From positions 5,553,476 to 5,617,475 of the forward strand of contig NC_079414.1 in assembly GCF_026213295.1 (NCBI RefSeq): a stretch of 64,000 nt of DNA, written 5' to 3'. Below, piece after piece: positions 34,662 through 58,980 of this stretch; within the stretch, counting starts at the first letter, position 1; every line of letters begins with the position of its first letter. Position numbers and translations under genes: made by a program. The stretch is from Gadus chalcogrammus. Lineage: Eukaryota > Chordata > Actinopteri > Gadiformes > Gadidae. The notes beneath the pieces are model-generated. The model ran no database searches. It was not told where the DNA came from and worked only from the letters and a program-made list of their open reading frames with translations.

Positions 34662-34877
34662 ATTCATACTTTATTGTCATTGTGCAAACTTGTACAATGA
34701 AATTGGGGGTGGTGCTCACTACCCATAGTGCAAAATAAAACAGTGCAAAAATACAAACACAAACAACAGCAATAGGCACAATAAATATAAATATGCAGTC
34801 ATAACATATAAGTGTCTTTTTTTTTTTAAATAAATAAATATGGTAGAGGATTTCACATGTCCATTGGGGGGGGGGGG
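34662..34877. mobile_element. Short retro-like insertion with GACTATA flanks
   Basis: The MITE copy is interrupted at GGCGGACTATA by a segment beginning GATTCATACTTTATTGTCAT and ending in a run of G; the host resumes with GGACTATATATCTGC. The repeated GGACTATA is a likely 7-8 bp target duplication. The interior has no frame; the ATTGTCATTGTGCAAACTTG block looks like a LINE or SINE 3' end in reverse. Confidence 0.5.
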
Positions 34878-35791
34878 ACTATATATCTGCTGATCAACAC
34901 TACGAATGCTGGAAACACACCAGACACACCATGTGAAGTTATTTAACCCGATTATTGTTATTTATATCCGAGATTATTATGATTATGAGATTATTTAATC
35001 TAACCCGATCTAAACTCTATCACCCAAACATGGTGGCAAGGTAGGCGTTTCTGGGTTTCCTACCTCGGACTCCAGCGAGGTGGGTCTGTCTGCGTCCTGC
35101 AAGACGGAGGCGTAATTTGTAGTAGGAGGCGTAACATGTAGTCGGAGGAGGCGTAACATGTAGTCGGAGGCGTAACTTGTAGTCGGAGGCGTAACTTTTA
35201 GTAGGAGGCGTGTCTAGTACTTTTCTAAATCGCGGAAGTGATCTGTATGTAGCAGTGGTGCGTGGGTACATAAATGACCGTAACTCGGACCTCAAATATT
35301 AGGCCTTATATAAAAATAATGCACCTGACCCGCTCATTTAAAAATATGCTCTTGATTAGCTTAATCTTGATATGCTCTTGATTAGCTTAATCATAGCCTT
35401 ACGTGAAACTGACATCCTTGAATCATATGCATTTAAGAAAAGAAGCCTATTACAATTTTACAATGACATATAATGCATATAGCCGTTTAACGTGGGGAAC
35501 CTGCTTAATGTTACACCTTTCCTGTTTCTTGGCTCTCAGACCGTAGTCCGGGAGCACAGGGGAGACGTTCCCTCCAGGGCCGATGTCCTTTCGGGGGTAA
35601 CACCCTTCACTATAACCGGCAGTGGGTCTGTTTATAGGTCGGAAGACACGGGCACGGATTCTCGGCGTTTGGTACTTTATTCAACAGTACAGTACACGTA
35701 ACTCGGAAACACAACCGGTCTAGTTTAATTCCTCCTAGACTGACACTCGCTCAATCGCTCGTTCACTCATTCGTCGACTCATTCTCTGACG

Positions 35792-35820
<29 letters not shown>

Positions 35821-35823
<3 letters not shown>

Positions 35824-36396
35824 CTGTGTTCGAAATCGTTCCCTATCATGGATGTAGTGCACTAAATAGGGTGCACGCCATTTTCTAGGGTGTTCGAATT
35901 CTCAGTGGTCCACCATATAGGGCACTATATAGTGGACTTAAAATAGGGTGCATACGATGTTCCCTACATGTTACTCCCGTATACCACAATGCAATGCGGT
36001 TGTATTTTTTCCAGGGGAGAAGAAGAAGCCGAATAACCGCGAAAACGAATACATTTAATGATGGAGTCTCGGGCTTTCGTTTAGAAATGTCAACAATTTA
36101 TTTGGGATTTAACATAGAATATTTAACATTCAAAATTAATTAAACAAGGAAATGTAACATTCAACATCAATACAACCTCCAGCTTTCGTCGTGAGTGCCC
36201 GGTTTGTTTACTTGATGTGGGCGCATCTGTCTGCGTCACACAAATACCCGGCGCATTTACTGACGCAATGACGTTTAGAAATGTTCAGCGTAGTGTCCGA
36301 ATTCTCGTTCCCTATTCCCTATATAGTGCACTATATCATGTACACTATATAGGGAATAGGGAACGAGTGTATAGGGAACGATTTCGAACACAGCTA
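35821..36396. mobile_element. MITE with TAGCTGTGTTCGAAATCG ends, first of a tandem pair
   Basis: Inverted ends TAGCTGTGTTCGAAATCGTT and its complement. The interior is rich in ATAGTGCACTATAT-type palindromes, including a hairpin near 36305-36360 that also appears in the second copy. The next copy begins two bases later. Just before it is a (CA)n run at 35792-35820. Confidence 0.75.
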
Positions 36397-36397
36397 C

Positions 36398-36961
36398 TAG
36401 CTGTTTTCGAAATCGTTCCCTATCATGGATGTAGTGCACTAAATAGGGTGCACGCCATTTTGTAGGGTGTTCGAATTCTCAGTGGTCCACTATATAGGGC
36501 ACTATATAGTGGACTTAAAATAGGGTACATACGATGTTCCCTACATGTTACTCCCGTATACCACAATGCAATGCGGTCGTGTTTTTCCGGAGGAGAAGAA
36601 GAAGCTGAATAACCGCGAAAACTAATACATTTAATGATGGAGTCTCCGGCTTTCGTTTAGAAATGTCAACAATTTATTTGGGATTTAACATAGAATATTT
36701 AACATTCAAAATACTTGAACAAGGAAATGTAACATTCAAAATCAATACAACCTCCAGCTTTCCTCGTGAGTGCCTGGTTTGTTTACATGATGTGGGCGCA
36801 TCTTTCTGCGTCAAACAAATACCCGGCGCATTTACTGACGCTTAGAAATGTTCAGCGTAGTGTCCGAATTCTCGTTCCCTATTCCCTATAGTGCACTATA
36901 TAATGTACACTATATAGGGAATAGGGAACGAGTGTATAGGGAACGATTTCGAACACAGCTA
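36398..36961. mobile_element. MITE with TAGCTGTTTTCGAAATCG ends, second of the pair
   Basis: About 90% or more alike to the first copy by eye, in the same orientation, with a deletion of about 10 bp near 36841. Confidence 0.75.
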
Positions 36962-38937
36962 CTGTTTCCCAAAGTGAAGGCTGCAGCCTTGCTAGGACGC
37001 GTCCTTGCTAGTCGCGTCCTATGGAGATGAGACTAGAGTGCTAGCTCGAGTGCTTCCTAGCGTTTGTAACGTCTGACTTTGGGAACGACTTGGTAGTGTG
37101 GAAGCGCTTCCGCTTCCTAATACTGCGTGTCCGCTTGTAAACACATGTGCGCTTATGAATAAAACATGGCAGCAATCAAGCTGATCGATATTTATTTGAC
37201 TTTTGTCTGTTATGAATGCGGTCATGTCTCCTTCGCATGGAGCTGTCACGTTAAAATTGTACCGGGGGCGAAAATTGTACCGGCCTACGTCATCGTTTGT
37301 TTACATCCTGACAACCTGACAACCTGCCCTGCAACAGACGACGCGATGCAGAAAACATGTTTCCAAACGACGAAATAACATAATACAGATAGCGGATCGC
37401 TATCTGAATTATGATAGATAGCGATAACACTTGTTTTTACTTTATATTTGTATTGTATTTAATTGTTTAATCGAAACAATAAAGAAAATTGCCCGCGAAA
37501 CGGGCGATCGCGTCAAATGACGCGTCAAATCACGTAGGAAGGTTCTTGAACATTCTAGACTATGAAACCTGCTTAAAACACTCAGTTTACTAGCTAAATT
37601 CAATTAAACAATTCAATACAATACAAATATAAAGTAAAAACAAGTGTTTTCTAGCGATCCGTTATCTGTATTATGTTTCAAGAACCCTCCTACGTCATTT
37701 GACGCGATCGCCCGTTTCGCGGGAAAAACATTGTCATTTGACGCGATCGCTCGTTTCGCAGGCAATTTTTTTTACTGTTTCGATTAACAATTAAATACAA
37801 TACAAATATAAAGTAAAAACAAGTGTTATCGCTATCTATCATAATACAGATAGCGATCCGCTATCTGTATTATGTTATTTCGTCGTTTGGAAACATGTTT
37901 TCTGCATCGCGTCGTCTGTTGCCGGGCAGGTTGTCAGGATGTAAACAAACGATGACGTAGGCCGGTACAATTTTCGCCCCCGGTACAATTTTAACGTGAC
38001 AGAGCCTCTTTGGGGAAGTCACAAAAGCTTTGTTGTGGTTGATCGAATTGTCTTTATTAAAAGGAAAATCCATTCAATTTTTATAAAACTAAGTGAAATT
38101 GTCTGAGAACTTAATTCATGCATCACATTTACAGTACGGTTGATTACTATTATGCAGGGGGAAAAAGACAAAGAAAGAGATGATAAACGTGTATTTATTT
38201 GGATATATGATCTGATTCATTCATATGCCTACAATCTACCAGTGCTTTGAACACATAAGTATATCATATAAAATACAATTATATACGTTCATTAAAAATT
38301 ACAAACATTGCTAATGATCGGTTGTGCATTAATTTTACAACATTGGATAGTGGCACTATCCCTTCCACCGGCAAACAAATGTTTGTGCGCCACCCTAAGG
38401 CGCACAAAAGCCTCCGTTTGCTGGGCTGACCTGACCCTAAAAAAAACGTAAAACATAAATAGGTATACATAAATAATGTAATCTTGTGAGCGAGTAAATT
38501 GACATTGGTGACAGTGGTGTTTAACACCAGCTACGTCCATGCAAAATATAGCAACGTATCATTAAGTTGCAAAAACGTTTGAAAAGTGGGACAGGCCTTT
38601 AGGCTTGATTATTTGCATTAACATGATGAATCTATAAAAAGCAATACGGCACAAAATATTTCTGAAAACTAATATAACTTCACTTCGTTTGAACGTGTAC
38701 TTCTCTGCCATTTTCAAGAACCCGCCCAGTGAAGGCAGAGGATTGTGGGTAGTTTTGGCTCGTCTAGGATGCAGCGATGCATCCTTGAAAAATCTCGGAA
38801 TTCTCAAAAACGAAGGACCCGAAAAGGGGGCGTATTTCGAGTGTCCTCAACATTGGAACAGTGCTTGTCGGCGTTCGATGACGTAGCGTCCTTAAAAGGG
38901 CGGCCGTTGAGCATGCTTCCTTGACATTGGGAAACAG
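36962..38937. mobile_element. CTGTTTCCCAA-ended element, interrupted by a GTACCGG MITE
   Basis: Left end CTGTTTCCCAAAGTGAAGGC, right end CCTTGACATTGGGAAACAG. GGACGCGTCCTTGCTAGTCG near the left and a related CGTCCTTAAAAGGGCGGCCG near the right support one element. The MITE at 37243-38002 is inserted in it. No coding frame is supported. Confidence 0.55.
37243..38002. mobile_element. MITE with doubled GTACCGG motif, 2-bp TSD AG
   Basis: Ends CTGTCACGTTAAAATTGTAC and its complement, each followed by a second AAATTGTACCGG word. AG lies on both sides (37241-37242, 38003-38004). The interior is nearly palindromic over several hundred bases around a core containing GCGATCGCCCGTTTCGCG-type sequence, so single strands could fold into a long hairpin. 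Confidence 0.8.
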
Positions 38938-39212
38938 CCTAGACATTCTCGCGCACACACATACGCCACTCTCGTAACATTAAGTTTAGCCCACTTTATC
39001 CCTTTATACCTTTAACAAAAAGACAGCAGATAAATAATTAAAGAATTAAAGACAGCAGTTTAATAATTCAAATAAGTTATTACAACGCTTTTTGTTTTCC
39101 CGCGGAAAGTTACGCCTCCTAGTGCAAGTTACGCCTCCTAGCCTCCGACTACATGTTACGCCTCCTACTACAAGTTACGCCTCCGTCTTGCAGGACGCAG
39201 ACAGATACTATT

Positions 39213-39850
39213 GACTCCAGCGCAGCCACGGCCGACAACTTTCTTTATTCTGGTTGGAAATAGTAACATAGTTACGCCATTAAATGCGTTTATGGAAACA
39301 TTTTTAGCGAGAAATGTGCATTTTACTTTCGTAATGTTCGCTCGGTGAATGTGAAGGATGGTAGGTTTGATAGTTATGACGAAGAGGGAACGCTCCGTTC
39401 ACTTGCATGGACTCTGGATGCTAAGCAACCTCAACGTCTTGGCGGACAATTTCTCTCCTGATCAACACTACGAATGCTGGAAACACACCAGACACACCAT
39501 GTGAAGTTATTTAACCCGATTATTGTTATTTATATCAGAGATTATTTAATCTAACCCGATCTAAACTCTATCACCCAAACACGGCGGCGTTTGGGTTTCC
39601 TACCTCGGACTCCAGCGCAGCCACGGCCGACAACTATCTTTATTCTGAGTGGAAATAGTAACATAGTTACGCCATTAAATGCTTTTATGGAAACATTTCT
39701 AGCGAGAAATGTGCATTTTACTTTCATAATGTTCGCTCGGTGAATGTGTAGGATGTTTGGTTTGATAGTTATGACGAAGAGGGAACGCTCCGTTCACTGG
39801 CATGGACATGGACTCATCTAGCTGCGTTGGCGCGTTGACGCTTTGGAAGC
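39213..39850. mobile_element. CGGCCACACC-family MITE, continuation with two cores
   Basis: Two further copies of the family core (about 39230-39415 and 39625-39815) in minus orientation separated by the same linker. The end runs into GCTGCGTTGGCGCGTTGACG. Confidence 0.6.
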
Positions 39851-40400
39851 GTACAGCATCGCTAATTTTTTAAGGATTCAATGCACCCGGAGTTTGGAAT
39901 CGAATGATAACCTTTATTTCACTCGGTTTGCCTTCATCCCCTTTGTTTTCACGTGTTTTCATTTTCTTCCCTCATGTTACAGTATCCCAATCTCCATCCT
40001 CTAAATGGATTAGATTCTCTGTATTACTTAATTCATCCTTCTCTTCCTCAAGCTCTTCAAGCTCCTCATACTCTACCGCGCACTTGATTCACTTCCTTCG
40101 TCATTTCCTGTCCCTCCTGAATCTGCCATCTCTCGTCCAGTCACAGTCCGAGTCCGATCAGCGGGTCCAAACACACGCCTCATTGGTCCAGCCGGACGTC
40201 AATGACCAAAAAAAAACAACAACTCGAGAGTCCGTCCGCCCGCTCACCACAATGATCCAACCCCGACCCGCGTTCACCCGGCCCCTACCACTGGTCCGAC
40301 TCCGGAATGGAAACAGAGATCACACCGACCCCCCCCCCCGTTGATACTACTGATGTCTAAACGACATCGATAATCGCATTTAAAGCATCAAGTGTGAATC
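39851..40400. other. No gene seen upstream of pmm2
   Basis: Pyrimidine-rich sequence with (TCC)n and (TCTTCC)n runs; an open frame of about 146 codons is Ser/Pro-biased and shows no family signature, so I do not call it coding. Confidence 0.5.
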
Positions 40401-40499
40401 ACCCTCAGGGTCGTATCTCGTGATATTCAAATGCGGCAAAAATTTGTGAAAACGGCTTATAAGTAGAAAATCATTATGCTTGATTCATAACGTAAGGAG

Positions 40500-40692
40500 A
40501 CCAGAGACCCGCGCATGCGTCCCACCTCTCTGACACCCTCACACGCTTGAGTCTTCCGTGAGCATCGACCAATCACAGATTGATGACGCTTCACATGTCT
40601 GTTTATATTTCCTGACTGTTCGACTCAGACCACAGACCGAATAATTTGTGATCAGTTCTGAATGTGTTGATAGACCAGGAGCCAGACCCACG
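40500..40692 (+). promoter_or_regulatory. Putative pmm2 promoter and 5' UTR
   Basis: Contains GCGCATGCGT at 40511-40520, close to the NRF-1 consensus, and no obvious TATA box near the start codon, as usual for housekeeping genes. The start codon context CCCACGATGG has A at -3 and G at +4. The transcription start is not determined. Confidence 0.45.
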
Positions 40693-54175
<13,483 letters not shown>

Positions 54176-57100
54176 GGAATGACAAATAATCACTTTAGCA
54201 TGACACAGCTAGCTGTTATCAATATCAGTTACCTTTCAAATATTTAGTGTAGGAAAATCAACATTTAATTAAAATCCAATTGTATGATTCTATATGCTAA
54301 AAGGTGTGGGTAAGATTAAGAATTAAGCGTTATACTATATATTATTATTTGAATTTAAACTCTTGCAAGCCCAACATCTAACTGCATTTGTTTTACAAGA
54401 AAGCCCGCTCAATAAGTAATTAAAATGTACTCCTGATCAGAATATTTGACTTAAAGATGATAAAAAGATAATATTTTGTGTCCTAAAGATTAAATATGGA
54501 GGTCTATACCGGTCTATGTTGCTGTCCTTCATTTTGAGTACAATACTGTATTGGTACCAAGTGTGAGTGTCTGCACTTTAATGCATTTTAAGTAAATGTC
54601 TCTTTGTGTACGCATGCCAGATATTTTGAAGTATCAAATTACTGTAAAGCTGTTAAAGACAACATTTTTGCATCTGCCCATTATTATTATGCAAAGTTTA
54701 TTGAAAGTTTCTAGTTCTTCCTAGCACAACCGTTATGTTGGTCTGCACTTATATGATATACGTAAGGGATAATGTTGTAGGCTACAGAACGCCGGTCATT
54801 ATCGGGAAAATAAGCCCCTTCAGGGCGAACCGTACCCCGACGCGAAGTGGAGGTGTCTTGCTTCGCCCTGAAGGTTATTATTTTCAACAATGACCAACGG
54901 ACCAATTGCGAATTACTGCAGGTGATGCCATGGCGTAAATATGATCACTTTTCATTCCGATTGAGCTGTTCTTCCACTTCTAATGGGATCAGAAGTGTCC
55001 ATGTAAACGCGGCTACTGTAACTTTATTCATCAAGACTCAAAAGCGACTAACCTTTTTTGAATACAATTGATCCTTTTCTCTTTTCATCTTTACTTCGAC
55101 ATTGAATCGTGGCATGATAACTAGAAACAACTTAAAAGAAACAACTTAATCCACTCACCAATATGCAACTCAATTTTATTCTGAATATATAAATAGCCTC
55201 CATATAGTGTCAAAGTGCATCACAAGATGTATGAAACGACCAGAATGCAGACATTTTTATTGAATTTGAACGAAAAAAATCTTGATTGGATTTAAACCAG
55301 GTCACAAAGAAAGGTATTTTTGAATGTTGAAGGATTCGATTATAAATTGGAAAATGACAGAAGAAGGCTTACTTAAAACAAATATTTTTCAAAAAAGATT
55401 GTACATAACTTAAATACTTGCAATGCCTTTATATATCTAATGAACAAGTAGAGGGTTCTACTTGAACTTTATTTGCAAAACATCTTAAAAATCGTAGCAG
55501 TCAGTCACACATACATATGCAGTCATTCCAAACTATATAACTTTTAAATAATTGCAAATATTACATTTATGTTGATGTTGTTATGTTATGGTTGAATATA
55601 CAAATGAACTAAAACAATGCAAATGTTTCCAATGAAACAAAACTTTTAATAAACCTGATTATTTCTAACCTATGGCAACTTTAGTGAATCAAAGTAGAAA
55701 GGCCTATCTATAAATTAATGTTTTTATTCTTCTATAGCTGGGCTTAAAATATAGGCAATACATTAAGCATCCATGCATTATAGACTGAATGTGATTACAT
55801 TTTATGTAATACTGTTTTTTTTCTGCATTCATACAGCCAAGAAATGGTGAGCAACTGGGAAAACATAACACAGAATTTTGTGTAAAATGTCCCTTTTAAA
55901 GACATAATGATCAGAAAGATGTTATTATTTAGCATATTATAATATCAACAACAAAGTTAATACTTGATCATTAAATAATCATAATTTGATAATGCCACTA
56001 ATCAATTTGTGATTATAGTCCCCGGTTGGGCATTTAGACAGATGACTTTACATTATATGATTACCCATATTTGATTTCTTATATTCAGATCAATTACATT
56101 GTTTCTGGGTTCTTTGTAGACTGATCAGCACTAATTATCTCAAAATATGATCTAAACAAAGGTTGGTAAGCTTGCCTTTAAGCTTTTTGCACTAAGCCAT
56201 CATTGAGAAAAAAAGATGTATGGCACAGTGTAAAACATTTGCAAACATTAAGAATTAAGGAATCTCAGGTTATTTAAAGACCACAACTACAATAAATGAA
56301 TTGGTTATTGATATCCTGTCACAAAAAAATATGTCCTAATACCTTACTATTGAGTAATGTGGTTTGATTTTAGTATTTCGTTTCTTTTAAATGTTGATTA
56401 TGGATATGAAGAAACATTCTATCTTTCCATAGCACATTCGATTTATGGGGATATTATGTAATCTGTGCCTCTTTGAGATTCCAAAAGATCATTTTTAGAT
56501 TTCTATTTTAACCTTCTTGGGTTTTGATCATGTATATTTTTAACAGTTTATTTTGTTTGGAACCTGACCATTTTGAATCATTAAATGATTAAAAAAATTA
56601 AGTTTTCACCTTATTTCTTAACCTGACTAATCTTTATTTAATTCATTTTTCCATCTCACATAATGAGAATAACCTGGGATTTAACATTGACAAAGTTGTA
56701 CAGTTTTCACTTATTATCATTAGTATTATGTAATGATAACCGGAACATTTTTTAAATGTTTACTCAACTGAACTATATTACAAAGGATATCTCTCCGTTG
56801 GCACATTTTCTTCTGAAATGATCCATGAGAATGGATGCCTATAAATGTCTTAATGTTTTTTTTTAAATCCAAGGTAAAAAAGCGAACACGTCTGTTTGTT
56901 AAAGTTATTGTAGGAAAATGTATCAGTTTATGTCACAGAGACACGCAGAGTTCTATGTATGTGTTTCAAATACAAAGACATCTTTCAAAACAAACAAAAC
57001 AATGAAAGTTAATGGCTAGATCAGAAATAATATAATATTAAAAAAAAACATCTCAAAACGAAACGGTTTTCTTTGAAACTAGCTTTTTTCAATGTGGTAT

Positions 57101-58465
57101 TTCCTTTACATGTATTTGTGATATTATGGTAAATACATGAAACAGCCGTCCTTATGAGGTATACCCAATGGTTAACAATGAGTTAATCTCAGAATTCGTT
57201 TTAATACCTATTTGAGAAGAAAACAAATTAACATCAAATTTCTGTTTATGATAAATATAAGTCCACAATCCAAAATGACAGTGGTAGTCGTACACTATAT
57301 AAATAACATTGTCTTCCATGTCAACATGTAATTAACATTGTTAATATACTTACTATTAAACAGTAAAATACAGCCAAGCGTACAGCTTAATGGCTGATAT
57401 GTTAATCTTCAACAAAAGGCTAAATTAGGCAAGTAACATGCAATTCTTTTTTTTCCATTTTCATCCCTATCATCTTTTCACTCAAATACCATTATTTTAA
57501 ATTCATCATCATTCTGCTCATCAATAGCATTGTCTTTATTAGTGCAGTGTATTTATAAAAAAGGACGTTTTTTAAATTGTTTTAAATATGGGTACCTCAC
57601 AGCATTAAAAGTTCCAATTGGCTCAGTTTTAATTATAAACTGCTGTTATTCTCACAAGGAAAATGGAACAGACAGTCATTGGTTTGGCACCTCATCCAGT
57701 TCATTCAGACTGGTATATGCCAGTCCATGCATTTGTCAGGTTTTAAATTCTCTACTAATATAGGATTTCTGAAGTAAAAAACAATTATTAGCTTTTAGAC
57801 TTTCCCTAATTCAATTTGTCATCATCTTACAGAACTACATTTTCAGTATATCAATATTTTCTACATATTTCTCTCAACTCTTCAGTTCCCACTTGTTTTT
57901 TGTAGTTGGTGGTAGCAAATTTGTGTTATTTTTTGTGTTTGTTATGCCTTTGCATTAAAGCATAAATGACTAGACACCACAGTAGTTTTTGTTATATGTA
58001 CAGAAAAAGTCAACACATAGTTCCTAATGTCTTCCAACACACTGCTTATTCAAAACATCCTGGAATCAGTCGAGCTTGTTTGGCTTAAAATCCTTCAGCT
58101 GTGCTTTATCGTTATTGTCTCCACGGTGGAAACAAACGAGGCCTTGGCCAGGCCAGCTGTTCTATTAAATGTGTATCTTGGGCAGTCCTAGGAGGCAGCC
58201 TGCCACACACGCTTCAGGAAAGGGAAAAGATGTCATACGTTTCAACCTCTCAAATCTGTTGAAGACATGAGTCCTTGGAAAAGAGGATTAGTTGAGTGAA
58301 AGTGTGACTTTTTGGTGATGATAAAAGAGTAAAGAGTAAGACTATCAAACACTGGAATTAATTATAAGTTAATGGAGGAAATAATACACGTTTCAGTTCT
58401 TCAATAGGGGTCTGATGAAAAAAAGAGTTTGTTGCTTGGCGGTAAGGCACTGGGTCAGGACGTGG
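54176..58465. other. Convergent 3' UTR / intergenic region between pmm2 and gria2
   Basis: AT-rich with no supported coding frame. The first few hundred bases should be pmm2 3' UTR (ATTAAA words near 54270, 54417 and 54489); the right part probably holds a long gria2 3' UTR on the minus strand (AATAAA on that strand near 55174 and 55257). Apart from one small MITE it is strikingly free of recognisable transposons. Confidence 0.5.
54785..54900. mobile_element. Small MITE (GAACGCCGGTCATTATCGGG)
   Basis: Starts GAACGCCGGTCATTATCGGG and ends with a degraded complement (TTATTTTCAACAATGACC). Inner GCCCTGAAGG/CCTTCAGGGC words pair. It is related to copies at 17762 and 30020-30162. Confidence 0.6.
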
Positions 58466-58600
58466 TCAGGACGGGTCGGTCATGCTAAGACTCATGGGTA
58501 ATCCTGGGTGGAGGTAGGCCGATGGCACACAACCGTTCTCACTGGTCGGTCCTGTGATTGACAGACGAGCTTTTGAGCGCATCGCTTCTGTAAATGTCAC
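58466..58600 (-). CDS. gria2: gria2-like alternative terminal exon, long C-terminal form
   Basis: After a TTTCTTTATATAG acceptor the exon reads VTFTEAMRSKARLSITGPTS and ends PMSLSMTDPS before TGA (58466-58468), 44 residues. It corresponds to the long C-tail of AMPA-receptor subunit GluA2 (VTFSEAMRNKARLSITG...). The tail is cytoplasmic and lacks the SVKI PDZ ligand of the short form. It starts in phase 0, so it can follow the TM4 exon at 61793-61659 directly when the short exon is skipped. It is about 10 residues shorter than the mammalian long tail as I remember it. GRIA4 long form is the alternative, but its ending differs. Confidence 0.8.
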   Translation of the reverse strand: MTFTEAMRSKARLSITGPTSENGCVPSAYLHPGLPMSLSMTDPS

Positions 58601-58728
58601 CTATATAAAGAAAAATACAAAGCACACAATCAAAAACACAAACATTTATCACCTGTAGCTGACCGTATTGCCCACATTAATTACATATAGCCATTTCTGT
58701 AACAAGTCAACGTTACCTTTAATAAAAA

Positions 58729-58980
58729 CAAAAATAGGAAACGTATTACAATCGTTATAATGTATGTTAATAAAACATTCAATAGGAGAAACCCCTAGCC
58801 CCCTCTCATCACTTAATGACAAAAATATGGGAGAAGATTATCGTACATCTTCAACAAAAATAGGAAACGTATTATAATCGTTATAATGTATGTAAATCAA
58901 ACATTCAATAGGAGAAACACCTAGCCCCCTCTCATCACTTAATGGCAAAAATATATCTGGTACATCTTCAACATCAACCT
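58729..58980. repeat. 126-bp tandem duplication between the two terminal gria2 exons
   Basis: ATAGGAAACGTATTA...TTCAATAGGAGAAAC... CTAGCCCCCTCTCATCACTT appears twice, 126 bases apart, with few differences. Confidence 0.85.

Larger units (their letters stand above)
35086..39204. mobile_element. Inverted-repeat-flanked composite (CTGTCTGCGTCCTGC ends)
   Basis: Left end CTGTCTGCGTCCTGCAAGAC followed by four or five GGAGGCGTAACNTGTAGT units; right end carries the complementary GTTACGCCTCC units and ends TTGCAGGACGCAGACAG. It splits a CGGCCACACC-family copy, which resumes at about 39213 with GACTCCAGCGCAGCCACGG. Further MITEs are nested inside. No coding frame was found. Confidence 0.6.

Noticed and set aside
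39904..40344. 146-codon frame upstream of pmm2
   Set aside because: Ser/Pro-biased, no motif, overlaps simple repeats, and no splice or start evidence links it to a gene.
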